From Deinococcus sonorensis KR-87 (GTDB lineage Bacteria; Deinococcota; Deinococci; Deinococcales; Deinococcaceae), in assembly GCF_040256395.1 (NCBI RefSeq), contig NZ_CP158299.1:402001-466000 (forward strand): a DNA stretch of 64,000 bases, written 5' to 3'. The notes below the pieces were generated by a model that worked only from the letters and a program-made list of their open reading frames with translations, was not told the origin of the DNA and ran no database searches. The position numbers were made by a program, and so were the translations under genes. Position 1 is the first letter of the stretch, and each line of letters opens with the position of its first letter. Positions 54,662 through 63,988 of this stretch are shown in pieces.

Positions 54662-55594
54662 ATGAAGGACAATTGCGGCATAACAGTCAAGTCAAATCTT
54701 CAAGCCTCACCAGGCCAATCGAGGGCGACAATGAAAGTAACTGTAGGTCTTCCGTTTTATAATTGTGAGCAGACGCTTGCATATGCTATCGAATCCGTGC
54801 TCTCGCAGACTTATGAGTTGTGGGAGTTGATTTTGATTAATGATGGCTCCACAGATAATTCAGTCACTATTGCCAAATCATATTCAGATCCTCGAATTAT
54901 ACTTCTTGATGATAAATTAAATAAGGGCTTAGCGTCGCGTCTCAACGAGATAACCGCTCTTGCCTCTGGCGATATGATTGCAAGGATGGATGCGGACGAT
55001 ATTATGGATCCACGTCGTTTAGAGAAGCAGCTCATATACCTTGAAATGCGCCCGGAAGTAGATCTTGTAGGATCATCAGCTTACATTATCGACTTGCAAA
55101 ATAATGTTACAGGACTGAGATCGGCCAAACAGCCCGCACGTAAATTAATCGATATAGTCCGGCGAGGGATGTTTATCCATCCATCGGTCATGGGTAGACG
55201 AAGCTGGTTTTTAGAGAATAGTTACAATACTGCCCTAAAAAGGTCCGAAGATTTCGATATGTGGGTTAGAACATATAAAAAATCGACCTTCCATAATATT
55301 GAAGAGCCGCTATTGTACTACCGCGAAACGGGTATTGCTCAATATAAAAAATATATCAAAACACAAACTGAGAAATTAGCACTTCTGAAAGATTACGCGA
55401 CCAAGTATATCAGCCCAAGAGAAGCGATTTATTTCAGCTTCCTGATATCTGGGAAAATGCTAACCTATTCATTGGCCAACTTTTTAGGACTCGAGTCAAA
55501 TTTGACATCAAAAAGAAACCAGTCATTTACGGAAGAACAGAAAAAGCAAGCCACTGACAGACTTAAGAGCGAATTCCGCAATAAAATAATTTGA
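54662..55594 (+). CDS. Glycosyltransferase family 2
   Basis: 310 residues, or 287 from ATG 54731, which better fits the family start (MKVTVGLPFYNCEQTLAYAI). The GT-A motifs are ILINDGSTDNS and a DxD in MDADDIMDPRRLE. It adds one sugar to the repeat unit; the donor is unknown. There is an AT-rich 64-bp gap after the GT4 gene. Confidence 0.87.
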   Translation: MKDNCGITVKSNLQASPGQSRATMKVTVGLPFYNCEQTLAYAIESVLSQTYELWELILINDGSTDNSVTIAKSYSDPRIILLDDKLNKGLASRLNEITALASGDMIARMDADDIMDPRRLEKQLIYLEMRPEVDLVGSSAYIIDLQNNVTGLRSAKQPARKLIDIVRRGMFIHPSVMGRRSWFLENSYNTALKRSEDFDMWVRTYKKSTFHNIEEPLLYYRETGIAQYKKYIKTQTEKLALLKDYATKYISPREAIYFSFLISGKMLTYSLANFLGLESNLTSKRNQSFTEEQKKQATDRLKSEFRNKII

Positions 55595-55794
55595 TTAATG
55601 ATAAAAAAAATTTCAGCTACAAAACGATGAAAATATATTGATGTCATAAAATATGAAAGGTTCTTACGCTGACTAGGTCTGAATAAGATATCTTAAAGCC
55701 GATAAGTATCTACACAAAAGTGCTCAATCAGAAGCATATAAGGTCCCAAAGACCGATTGTGAACGGGAGGTGAAGAGTCATCAACGGAAATTCT

Positions 55795-57099
55795 ATGCCC
55801 AAACGTCTCTTATATATGGTTACAGTGCCTGTTAGTGCTAGAACCTTTTTGACAGGTCAGCTTAAAGCACTAAAAAAATACGATTACGAAGTTCATGTTG
55901 CCTCTTCTCCCCAACCAGTCGAAGAGCTTCTTCGAGTGGCTGATAATGAAGGCGTATCGGCCCACTTTGTTCCCCTTGTACGTGAAATCTCAATAAAAGA
56001 GGATTTCAAGGCACTTATTGCGACGTGGCGTCTTATGCGCCGTATACGTCCTGACATTACCAATGTCGGAACTCCTAAAGCCGGCCTAATTGGCGGTCTG
56101 GCTTCGGCACTATCAGGTACACCCGCCAGAGTGTATACGCTTCGTGGGCTTCGGTTAGAAACAACATCAGGAATTAGACGCCAACTATTAATATGGATGG
56201 AACAATTAGCCTGCGCTTCCGCCCATCGAGTTGTCTGTGTTAGTCCAAGTCTCCGCGAGCGAGCGGTAGAGCTGAGGCTGACGCCACCAGATAAAGCAGT
56301 GGTCCTTGGCGCAGGAAGCAGTAATGGGTTGGACAGCGAACGCTTTATGCCTACGAGCGATTTACTGCGTCGCGCAGAAGAAATCAGAACGTTTCTGAAT
56401 TTACCTGCCGGTCCACCTACTATAGGTTTCGTGGGCCGCTTTGTAAAGGATAAAGGAATAACTGAGTTAATAGAAGCATTCGAGATGCTTTCTATAGAGA
56501 TGCCGGATTTACGCCTATTATTATTGGGCAGATATGAGGAAGGCGATCCGGTTCCATCAAATATACGCCACAAAATAGAGAGTCATCCTAATATTATTTG
56601 CCCTGGCTTCGTCACCGACACATCTCCTTATTATTATTTAATGGATCTGTTGGCTTTTCCCACACACCGTGAAGGATTCGGTAACGTTGCACTCGAGGCT
56701 GCCGCAGCAGGAATACCAGTCGTCGCAACAACGGCAACAGGTGTTATAGATGCTGTACAGCATGGCATAACAGGTTTAATAGTCCCTGTAAATAACTCTA
56801 AGGCACTAGCTGACGCAATTCAATTCCTGATATATGAACCAAACACTGCTGCGGCGATGGGGAATGCAGGACGCGCACGTGTTCAGAGAGATTTTCAACC
56901 ACAGCGCATTTGGCAACTACTAGATTCATTATATGAAGAGTTGATGGAAGAACATCATGCTCGCCGTCGCAAGAATGCACAAAAAACCAGAATCTTTATA
57001 AAACATATCACACATTTGGTATTAGCAATCTCAACGAGAGTATTGAAGCACATTTCAGTTCATCTCGTCAGCCCACTAATTAAAAGCAAACGTCGCTAG
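55795..57099 (+). CDS. Glycosyltransferase family 4
   Basis: 434 residues with the GT-B fold. N-terminal TVPVSARTFLTGQLKALKKY; donor-site motifs GFVGRFVKDKGITELIEAF and EX7E in REGFGNVALEAAAAGIPV. It resembles the capsular GT4 enzymes that transfer amino sugars. GGGAGG is 16-21 nt before the ATG (57 bases upstream is AT-rich spacer). The C-terminus is basic and hydrophobic, suggesting membrane association. Last gene of the AT-rich block before the IS element. Confidence 0.87.
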   Translation: MPKRLLYMVTVPVSARTFLTGQLKALKKYDYEVHVASSPQPVEELLRVADNEGVSAHFVPLVREISIKEDFKALIATWRLMRRIRPDITNVGTPKAGLIGGLASALSGTPARVYTLRGLRLETTSGIRRQLLIWMEQLACASAHRVVCVSPSLRERAVELRLTPPDKAVVLGAGSSNGLDSERFMPTSDLLRRAEEIRTFLNLPAGPPTIGFVGRFVKDKGITELIEAFEMLSIEMPDLRLLLLGRYEEGDPVPSNIRHKIESHPNIICPGFVTDTSPYYYLMDLLAFPTHREGFGNVALEAAAAGIPVVATTATGVIDAVQHGITGLIVPVNNSKALADAIQFLIYEPNTAAAMGNAGRARVQRDFQPQRIWQLLDSLYEELMEEHHARRRKNAQKTRIFIKHITHLVLAISTRVLKHISVHLVSPLIKSKRR

Positions 57100-57238
57100 A
57101 GCACATATTAAACTCAAAGCAAACCAAAAGAATGACTCATTCAATATCGTAACGTGCTGCCAACGCCAATTTACTTGGCTCCCAGGACTACATACCGCAC
57201 AGATAGATATTGTCAGGTGCTTGACGTTTATCGTACCC

Positions 57239-57257
57239 AGAGCGCGTTTTGGAAATC
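57239..57257 (+). repeat. Left terminal inverted repeat of the IS
   Basis: AGAGCGCGTTTTGGAAATC; the right end gives AGAGCGCGTATTAGAAATC on the complementary strand. Confidence 0.85.
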
Positions 57258-57304
57258 ACGCAGCTCAAAGGAAGTGCTCGCATCGTGGGATCACGCCAAC
57301 CACG

Positions 57305-58126
57305 ATGTACGACTCGGACCTCAGTGATGCGGAATGGGCGACGCTTCAGGCCGTCTGGCCAGCTCGATCAACGCGGGGGACCCGCCCCAAATGGCCACGG
57401 CGGCGCATCATGGACGCCATCATGTATGTCCTGCGCGGCACCATCGCTTGGCGGGCGCTTCTCAAAGAGTTTCCACCATGGCAAACCGTGTTTTACCATT
57501 TCCGTCGGATGCGGCTGAGCGGCATCTGGAAGCGGGTCAACACTGCTCTACGGCAACAGTACCGGGTGCAGATCGGACGCACGGCCGATCCACACGCCAC
57601 AGTGATCGATAGCCAGTCCGCCAAAACGACCGAGGTTGGCGATCAGCGAGGCTTTGACGGCAACAAAAAGATTAAGGACCGGAAACGGCACCTCCTGGTC
57701 GATACGCTCGGCCGGCTGTTGAAAGTGGTCGTGCACCCAGCGAGTTTGCAGGACCGTCAGGGTGGCAGATTGTTGGTAGAAGCGATCAAGGGAGAGCTCC
57801 CTACGCTGAACAAGATCTGGGCTGATCAGGGGTATACCGGGGCCTTCAGAACCTGGGCCAATGCACCCCTCTAGCTGGATCTCGAGGTGGAGTATCCGTG
57901 GTGGCGGCAGCTCGAACGCTACGCGCCTGAGATGCTCGAAGCGCAAGGTTTCGATGACACCGCATTTCATATGCTGCCCAGGCGATGGGTCGTGGAGCGC
58001 ACCTTCGCTTGGCTCGGACGCAACAGACGGCTCGCGAAAGACTTCGAATACCTTGGAAAGGCTACCGAGACGTGGTGCGACCTGGCCATGAGTCGCCTCC
58101 TGCTGCGTCGCCTCACCCGGCCGTGA
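57305..58126 (+). pseudogene. IS5-type DDE transposase with in-frame amber stop
   Basis: 274 codons. The start MYDSDLSDAEWATLQAVWPA is typical of the family. The catalytic residues are present: Asp in ATVIDSQSAKTTE, Asp in WADQGYTG and Glu in [24 protein letters not shown] at 57872-57874 (between APL and [10 protein letters not shown]) separates the two Asp from the Glu; a C-to-T change of CAG would explain it. The rest of the frame is intact, so the change is recent. Without readthrough the protein should be inactive. Confidence 0.88.
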
Positions 58127-58138
58127 CCCCTCTGCCTC

Positions 58139-58157
58139 GATTTCTAATACGCGCTCT
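58139..58157 (-). repeat. Right terminal inverted repeat of the IS
   Basis: Complement reads AGAGCGCGTATTAGAAATC, 17 of 19 identical to the left end. Confidence 0.85.
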
Positions 58158-58487
58158 AGAACGAACCTGCTGGTGATAGCTCAGGGGCTCTGTGGCGCTC
58201 AGAGCCTGTCCACGCCAACCGATGCGTGCTTCTAGGAAGGCCTTATAAGATGTGCGGCCATCCTAGTCCACGAGTTGCCTAGTGCGCCAGACCAGCTCAA
58301 CGTTTTGGTCACGCATCTCCACCATCCGCACGCGATTGCACGACTCCACGCCCTGCTCTTACTCATGAATACCTCATCAACCTTGGCCGCCTCTTACAAC
58401 AGCCCGTCATTAAAACTTGAGAGCATGACTTCCTGCACATGCAGAGCTCAGGCCATGACAGCTTGACGGTGACGCGCTTGTCACAAC
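58158..58487. other. Remnant DNA between the IS and the Wzy-like gene
   Basis: 330 bp with no intact gene. The minus strand carries decayed coding-like segments (see the interrupted fragment), plus a weak GGCTCTG/CAGAGCC hairpin. Confidence 0.4.
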
Positions 58488-59804
58488 ATGGGGGGTATCC
58501 TCGTGGGGATGACTTTTCTGGTGTTCTGCGGCGTGCTGCTTTCACATTTGCTGTACCTCCGGCATTTTGTCAGCATTCACCGGACCGGCCACCTGCCCCG
58601 CGTGGTGGACTTCGTAGGCATCGGCGCTCTGATGTACTTCGACCTGGGCATGGCGTTTGAAATGCTCGGTGTGCGGTACGACAACGTGTACTGGCGCCCC
58701 TTTTTTGATAACTCTAGCGAGGACGTCTGGGCTGCTGCTGTCCTAATCGCCCTGGCGCCCTGGATCATTCGGGTCGGGTCGTATCTGACCAACAGTGGCA
58801 GCCCGTTACAGCCGCAGGTGGGTATGGGCGAGCTCCTGCATCGTAGGAAACCAATGTTCTATGTAATGGCCACAGTGGCCACGCTCGGGATTGATCTACT
58901 AGGCTTCCGGCAGGTCCTGAGCGCTGGCGGGAACATCTGGGAGACCCGCGCCGGGGTTGGAGATGATTTCGGGCTGGCAATCACAATCTTCTACATCCCA
59001 CTGGGCATCCTCGCGTTTTTTGTGCGGCAAAAAGAGTCACATACCCGTTTCGGCCAGCTGTTCACGATCCTCCTGCTGCTCGGTAGCATGATCGCCCCAC
59101 TCGCAGTGGGCCAGCGAACCCTACTGCTGCTGCCTCTATTGGTGGTGGGGCTGTTTTGGCGCCGTCTTTCACTAGCTCGCATGGCCATCGCCGGAGTGCT
59201 CCTGTTGGTAGTCGCGGCTAATTTATTGACCGTCTTTAAGTACAAGTTTGGAAATGATCAGGCCACGCCGAGGGAGAACCTTGTCGTGACCACCGTCATG
59301 TTTGACCTGTACCGCGCCAACATGCTGGCCGAAACAATTCACAACGCCCCGACTGCAGGTACCACCTTGTTGCCCTATCCCGGTAGCGGGTACGTCTACA
59401 GCGGCTTGTTCTTCGTGCCTAGATCGCTGGCCCCATTTAAGGGCGAGAACACCGCAAAGTACTACACCGCCTGGAAGGCGGGGACCGCTGTGCAGGATAC
59501 TAATTGGGGCCTGGGGATGTCGCTGCTCGACGAACTTTTGCTCAACTTTGGGTTCATTGGAGTCGTGCCAGGTCTGCTGCTTTACGGAGTAGTGATTGGT
59601 TGGCTAGACCGCCTAGTGGCTCGCGTGCCTAGCCTCATCGCCCCGTTTTGCTTCTCCGTGATGTGGATGTTCGGGTACTCGCTGCCTGCCGAGATCCTCA
59701 CTTTCGGTGTGGTGGCGCTGGTAGCGCTGGGGATGTTCGCCTTGTTCAATTCCACCACCCGCCTACGTTTCGGCTTCCGGCCGCGCCGGGTGGTCTGGCG
59801 CTGA
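58488..59804 (+). CDS. Wzy-like oligosaccharide repeat-unit polymerase
   Basis: 438 residues; ATG 58509 is an alternative start. About 11-12 TM helices and the large periplasmic loop before the last helices (YRANMLAETIHNAPTAGTTL; GSGYVYSGLFFVPRSLAPFK), as in O-antigen polymerases of the oligosaccharide repeat-unit type. It joins flipped units at the outer leaflet. The sequence is highly divergent, as is usual for Wzy, so the call rests on topology and context. GC is higher than in the genes before the IS. Confidence 0.72.
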   Translation: MGGILVGMTFLVFCGVLLSHLLYLRHFVSIHRTGHLPRVVDFVGIGALMYFDLGMAFEMLGVRYDNVYWRPFFDNSSEDVWAAAVLIALAPWIIRVGSYLTNSGSPLQPQVGMGELLHRRKPMFYVMATVATLGIDLLGFRQVLSAGGNIWETRAGVGDDFGLAITIFYIPLGILAFFVRQKESHTRFGQLFTILLLLGSMIAPLAVGQRTLLLLPLLVVGLFWRRLSLARMAIAGVLLLVVAANLLTVFKYKFGNDQATPRENLVVTTVMFDLYRANMLAETIHNAPTAGTTLLPYPGSGYVYSGLFFVPRSLAPFKGENTAKYYTAWKAGTAVQDTNWGLGMSLLDELLLNFGFIGVVPGLLLYGVVIGWLDRLVARVPSLIAPFCFSVMWMFGYSLPAEILTFGVVALVALGMFALFNSTTRLRFGFRPRRVVWR

Positions 59805-59805
59805 A

Positions 59806-60138
59806 TCACTTGAGCACCCGAACGCTGTAGATAGCGTTCGCCGGATCAATGGCTACCCCAGTGCAGTTGTCTACCTTTACTGTCTCGGTGTCAGTGGAGT
59901 CCATCCAGACACGCAGATGGACAAAGCTGCTGAGCAAGGAAGGGGTATCACAGCCACTTACCACCGCGTTGTCGAGCGCCGCGCCAGTCATGCTGAAGTT
60001 GTCAGTGATCGCCGACGCGCCCGTCGCAGTACTTGAATAGTCGTAGGTAGTGCTACCCATCAGTGCTACCTGGACATCTTGAGGAAGATTCCAAATTTGA
60101 CGTCGCCAGCCACCTGTCATAAACCTGCAATTAAGCAA
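59806..60138 (-). pseudogene. Fragment of an exported or phage-like structural protein
   Basis: Up to 110 codons on the minus strand with a beta-rich, Thr/Ser-rich end (TTYDYSSTATGASAITDNFS; TDTETVKVDNCTGVAIDP) and a stop at 59806. The N-terminal part is not protein-like, and there is no ribosome site or signal peptide. It looks like the C-terminus of a longer, lost gene, but could be a small intact protein. A GAACGCT/AGCGTTC hairpin lies inside it at 59821-59840. Confidence 0.4.
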
Positions 60139-60248
60139 AACTTATCCTAAGGGCAGAGACGACCTATTGCACTCACTGACTCTCCAGTCTCACTTTGGAT
60201 ACAAAACGCAGTTCGAAAATTCACACTTTTCGAGTTAGGAAACCAGAT

Positions 60249-61820
60249 ATGACAGGGACAGTCTTGATAGTTGGTGCAAATGGTTTCGTCGGCAGCGTTT
60301 TAGTGCGCCATCTACTCAGCCGCAGATGGCAGGTACGAGCTGGGGCACGTCGCTCAGAAGGTATTCCCGAAGGCGCCAAATTTGTCCGTTTGCCTGACCT
60401 CACCCAACCAGTGCGTGACTGGTCCGGCTTACTTGAGGGCATAGATTATATTGTCTACCTAGCGGCGCGAGTACACGTGATGAACGACACTCATCCTGAT
60501 CCCGCTGCAGCTTATCGCGCCATAAATCGTGATGCTGCTGTGTCATTGGCGCAGGCAGCGGCGCGAAGCGGTGTCAAACGCTTTGTCTATCTAAGTTCCG
60601 TAAAAGTGAATGGTGAATCTAGCGAAACCCCATTAACAGAAAGTATGCCAACCTACCCAATCGACCTTTACGGGATCAGCAAGTTAGAGGCCGAAAAAGA
60701 GCTTATGGCACTAGGGAATCAGACCACCTTAGAGGTAGTCATTCTCCGTCCCCCACTTATCTATGGTCCTGGCGTGAAAGCTAATTTTATGGCATTAGCT
60801 AAAGCTGCACGATATGGACTTCCACTTCCAATCGGCGCTATACACAATCAACGCAGTATGATTTATGTCGAGAACTTAGTTGATCTGATTGCCACTACTT
60901 TAAAGCATCCTGCAGCAGTTGGACAGATTTTTTTTGCGTCTGACGGCCAAGATATCTCTACACCTACTCTAACGAGATACTTAGCCGAAGCCCAGGGTGT
61001 ACGCCCTTGGCTGCCCGCTGTTCCTGTAACATTTTTGCGTCTGGCAGGCTTTTTGACAGGACGCTCAAATATCATAGATCGACTGACGGGAAATCTACAA
61101 GTGAACAGTGATAAAGCAAAACATCTGCTAGATTGGAACCCGCCTTACCCTGTATGGCATGCTCTGGCGCGCACAGGACGGCAGCTATCAAATCCACCCG
61201 CTCCAACAAGAATTGCAGAAAGATTATCGATGAATAGGCGTCAGCGACTATACATCAATGCGCGGTCGTTATGCGAACGGCTGTTAGCCCTAATTTGTCT
61301 GGTGGCTCTTTTCCCAGTTCTGTTAGTCATCGCCCTTTTAATAAAGCTTGATTCTAAAGGGCCAGTTCTATTCATACAAGAGCGCAACGGAAGATTTAAT
61401 CGACCATTCCAGATCTATAAATTTCGCACGATGCACGTGGGTACACCTAGTATTTCGACTGAAGAAATGCAAAGGCGCGGTTTAAGTTCTATTACACGTC
61501 TGGGGTCGTTTCTAAGACGCACAAGCCTTGACGAACTTCCGCAGCTATTAAATATTCTGTACGGCGAAATGAGCTTTATTGGTCCTCGTCCAGCTCTATT
61601 GACACAAACACTCGTTATCAATCTACGTAAAGAGAGCGGAGTTGACCAGCTGCTGCCAGGTATCACAGGTTTTGCCCAAGTTACAGGACGCGATAATCTC
61701 AGCGATGTCGAAAAGGTTGAACGCGACTCCATATATCTCAAAAACTTCAACCCCAAGATGGACCTACACATTCTGCTGATGACGTTAGATTCGGTTTCAA
61801 AAGGAACCGGCACTAAATGA
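60249..61820 (+). CDS. Hybrid NDP-sugar epimerase / phosphoglycosyl transferase
   Basis: 523 residues from ATG 60249 (AGGA site); a TTG start at 60195 is less likely. Residues about 1-310 are an SDR epimerase/reductase: [32 protein letters not shown] and [14 protein letters not shown], like WbpV/FnlA. Residues about 330-523 are a polyprenyl-phosphate hexose-1-phosphate transferase (PF02397): one [42 protein letters not shown] and [13 protein letters not shown]. One polypeptide would finish the sugar nucleotide and load it on undecaprenyl phosphate, starting the repeat unit. It pairs with the downstream 4,6-dehydratase. Confidence 0.92.
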   Translation: MTGTVLIVGANGFVGSVLVRHLLSRRWQVRAGARRSEGIPEGAKFVRLPDLTQPVRDWSGLLEGIDYIVYLAARVHVMNDTHPDPAAAYRAINRDAAVSLAQAAARSGVKRFVYLSSVKVNGESSETPLTESMPTYPIDLYGISKLEAEKELMALGNQTTLEVVILRPPLIYGPGVKANFMALAKAARYGLPLPIGAIHNQRSMIYVENLVDLIATTLKHPAAVGQIFFASDGQDISTPTLTRYLAEAQGVRPWLPAVPVTFLRLAGFLTGRSNIIDRLTGNLQVNSDKAKHLLDWNPPYPVWHALARTGRQLSNPPAPTRIAERLSMNRRQRLYINARSLCERLLALICLVALFPVLLVIALLIKLDSKGPVLFIQERNGRFNRPFQIYKFRTMHVGTPSISTEEMQRRGLSSITRLGSFLRRTSLDELPQLLNILYGEMSFIGPRPALLTQTLVINLRKESGVDQLLPGITGFAQVTGRDNLSDVEKVERDSIYLKNFNPKMDLHILLMTLDSVSKGTGTK

Positions 61821-61977
61821 ATCAGCTGATCAACAATCTGTCCGCAAATTAAATACCTTCGAAATAACCTTCAATGAATCCAGACTACATATAATTCCAG
61901 ATAGCCGTCCTACCCCGGACAAAATCATGTGCGTGTTTGTACAACATTTCGGCAATCAACACTGAGGAAGGAAGAAC

Positions 61978-63804
61978 ATGCCCAAACCCATAATCAAACA
62001 TGTAGTCGACCTCGGTGCCTGGGGAACTGCCAGCCTGTTCTCTTACGCATTTCGCACTGATATTGTGGGAAACAATATTCCACTGCAGGTCTGGGCTTAT
62101 GTGCTGCTAACAGTAATCGTGGCAGCTCTCGTCAACTCTCAATACGCGCTCGACCGGCAAGCGTGGCGGCAAGTGGGCGTGCGCGACTTAGCGATCTTGG
62201 CACGCGCTGTAGTTGTCACAACCCTGATCCTGTTTGCGGCCGGCTTCCTGTTGCGCTCCAACCTGAACCTGCCGCGCAGCATCCCAGTGCTGACCGGCGT
62301 TCTCGCATTTATCATGCTGGGTGGCCTGCGTCTGTCAATGCGCCTCTGGAATGAGCGCCGGTTGATGCAAACAGTGGACGGCATCAACCAGCAGCGGGTA
62401 TTGGTGGTAGGGGCTGGCTCGGCAGGCATCATGATCGTGCGCGAGATGCAGCGGCATCCAGAGGCCGGCCTAATTCCTGTCGGCTTCCTGGACGACGAGC
62501 CAGGAAAGGCCCGTCAGCGGATGCTGGGGCTGCCAGTGTTAGGACGTGTGGATGACCTAGTGGCGGTGGTAGAACGTACCAGCGCCCAGGAGATCCTCAT
62601 TGCGGTGCCGTCGGCCAGCGGCGACTTCGTGCGGCGGGTAGTCACCCTGGCGGCCGAGGCGAAGGTCCGCCACCGAATCATCCCCGGCGTGTTCGAGATC
62701 CTGAGTGGCACCGTGAACATCAATCAGATCCGCGACGTCAATGTCGAGGACCTGCTGCGCCGCCAACCAGTTAAACTGCATACCACTGAGATCGCCGACT
62801 ACCTCAAGGACCAAGTGGTACTGGTGACCGGGGCGGGCGGCAGCATCGGCTCGGAACTGGTCCGGCAGCTGATTGCCTACCGGCCGGCCACCCTGCTGCT
62901 GTTCGGTCGTGGCGAGAACAGCATCTTCAGCATCCAGCAGGAACTGAACCGCAATTGGCCGGAGATTAAGCACATCGGCCTGATCGGTGACGTTCGCGAC
63001 GAGGCTCGACTGCGGGCTGTGTTCGATACTTACCGCCCACAGGTGGTGTTCCACGCGGCCGCTCATAAGCACGTGCCGCTGATGGAGCAGTCGCCATCCG
63101 AGGCGATCCTGAACAACGTGGTTGGGACCCGCAACGTCGTGCGGTTGTGCCTGGAGTACAGCGTGCGCCGGCTGGTGAACGTCTCCACCGACAAGGCAGT
63201 CAACCCCACCAGCGTGATGGGTGCCTCCAAGCGGGTCGCGGAGATGGTGGTGGCAGCGGGCGCAGCGCGCGCCGGGGAAAATCAGGCCTTCGTGTCGGTC
63301 CGCTTCGGCAATGTGCTCGGCAGCCGCGGCAGCGTGGTCCCCACGTTCATGAACCAGATCCGCGAGGGTGGTCCCATCACGGTGACCCACCCGGAAATGG
63401 TCCGTTACTTCATGACCATCCCGGAAGCGTCGCGGCTGGTGCTCCAGGCGGGTGGACTGGCCGAGAACGGCAAGGTCTACGTGCTGAACATGGGCCAGCC
63501 GGTCAAGATCTCGGACCTGGCACACGACGTGATCCGGCTGAGTGGCGCCCAGAATGTCGACGTGGTCTACAGCGGCATCCGCCCCGGCGAAAAGCTCTAC
63601 GAGGAGCTCCTGACCAGCAGCGAGGGCACCGACAGCACCAGTCATAGCGAGATCTTCAGCGCCAAGCTGCAACAGGTGGACCCGGCGCTGCTCAGCGCTC
63701 ACCTCACCACCCTGCAGCAGTACGCCGCCGAGAACAATGTCGAGGCACTCCGCGCTGAACTCGCCCGTTTGATCCCGGAACACAAATTCGGCGCGGTCCG
63801 GTAA
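61978..63804 (+). CDS. Membrane-bound UDP-GlcNAc 4,6-dehydratase (WbpM/CapD-like)
   Basis: 608 residues. Four TM helices (about 10-120), then a NAD-binding domain (VLVVGAGSAGIMIVREMQRH) and the catalytic SDR domain (VLVTGAGGSIGSELVRQLIA). The active-site region is VNVSTDKAVNPTSVMGASKR, with Met instead of Tyr before Lys, the Ser-Met-Lys arrangement of WbpM-type enzymes. It makes UDP-4-keto-6-deoxy-GlcNAc, the precursor of QuiNAc, FucNAc or bacillosamine, which the hybrid enzyme upstream can use. GC is high again, like the chromosome backbone. Confidence 0.92.
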   Translation: MPKPIIKHVVDLGAWGTASLFSYAFRTDIVGNNIPLQVWAYVLLTVIVAALVNSQYALDRQAWRQVGVRDLAILARAVVVTTLILFAAGFLLRSNLNLPRSIPVLTGVLAFIMLGGLRLSMRLWNERRLMQTVDGINQQRVLVVGAGSAGIMIVREMQRHPEAGLIPVGFLDDEPGKARQRMLGLPVLGRVDDLVAVVERTSAQEILIAVPSASGDFVRRVVTLAAEAKVRHRIIPGVFEILSGTVNINQIRDVNVEDLLRRQPVKLHTTEIADYLKDQVVLVTGAGGSIGSELVRQLIAYRPATLLLFGRGENSIFSIQQELNRNWPEIKHIGLIGDVRDEARLRAVFDTYRPQVVFHAAAHKHVPLMEQSPSEAILNNVVGTRNVVRLCLEYSVRRLVNVSTDKAVNPTSVMGASKRVAEMVVAAGAARAGENQAFVSVRFGNVLGSRGSVVPTFMNQIREGGPITVTHPEMVRYFMTIPEASRLVLQAGGLAENGKVYVLNMGQPVKISDLAHDVIRLSGAQNVDVVYSGIRPGEKLYEELLTSSEGTDSTSHSEIFSAKLQQVDPALLSAHLTTLQQYAAENNVEALRAELARLIPEHKFGAVR

Positions 63805-63820
63805 TCGCAGTTCCGCGCCG
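63789..63820 (+). terminator. Terminator candidate after the 4,6-dehydratase
   Basis: Perfect 8-bp arms (CGGCGCGG/CCGCGCCG) spanning the stop codon, with a 16-nt loop and no T-tract. Confidence 0.4.
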
Positions 63821-63835
63821 ATCAAAGGTTTGAAT

Positions 63836-63988
63836 TTAGAGGTCGCAGCCCATCGCTCTCAGCATGTCATCGAAGTCCACTGGACGCGACACGCGCGTGG
63901 GCGCGGGCAGGGCACGCGGAGACGGAGCGACCGGCTGCGTCTGCGACACCGGAAAGACCCGACGGAACCACTGCGTGATGATGGCCAT
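63836..63988 (-). CDS. Small hypothetical protein
   Basis: 50 residues from ATG 63988 to TAA 63836 on the minus strand: a basic helix (MAIITQWFRRVFPV), a Pro/Arg-rich linker, and an acidic end RPVDFDDMLRAMGCDL. Composition is typical of the backbone, and the acidic C-terminus looks selected. It may be a short accessory protein; the family is unknown. Confidence 0.45.
   Translation of the reverse strand: MAIITQWFRRVFPVSQTQPVAPSPRALPAPTRVSRPVDFDDMLRAMGCDL

Larger units (their letters stand above)
57239..58157 (+). mobile_element. IS5-family-like insertion sequence
   Basis: 919 bp bounded by imperfect 19-bp inverted repeats (57239-57257 and 58139-58157, 17 of 19 matching). It encloses one transposase gene interrupted by an amber codon. 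No clear target-site duplication was seen. It lies between the AT-rich glycosyltransferase genes and the Wzy-like gene, inside the polysaccharide locus. Confidence 0.85.
57188..58265 (-). pseudogene. Possible gene fragment interrupted by the IS element
   Basis: Reading the minus strand, 35 codons right of the IS (58262-58158, TSYKAFLEARIGWRGQALSA in the middle) end exactly at the element. The same frame continues left of it as 17 codons to a TAG (57238-57188, GYDKRQAPDNIYLCGM). Upstream there is a TAG at 58263 and a further TAA, so the gene was decayed. I recognise no family; the joined frame may be chance. Confidence 0.3.

Noticed and set aside
57239..58157. Target-site duplication for the IS5-like element
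   Set aside because: Flanks (ending ACCC on the left, beginning AGAA on the right) do not match at any of the tested boundary choices.
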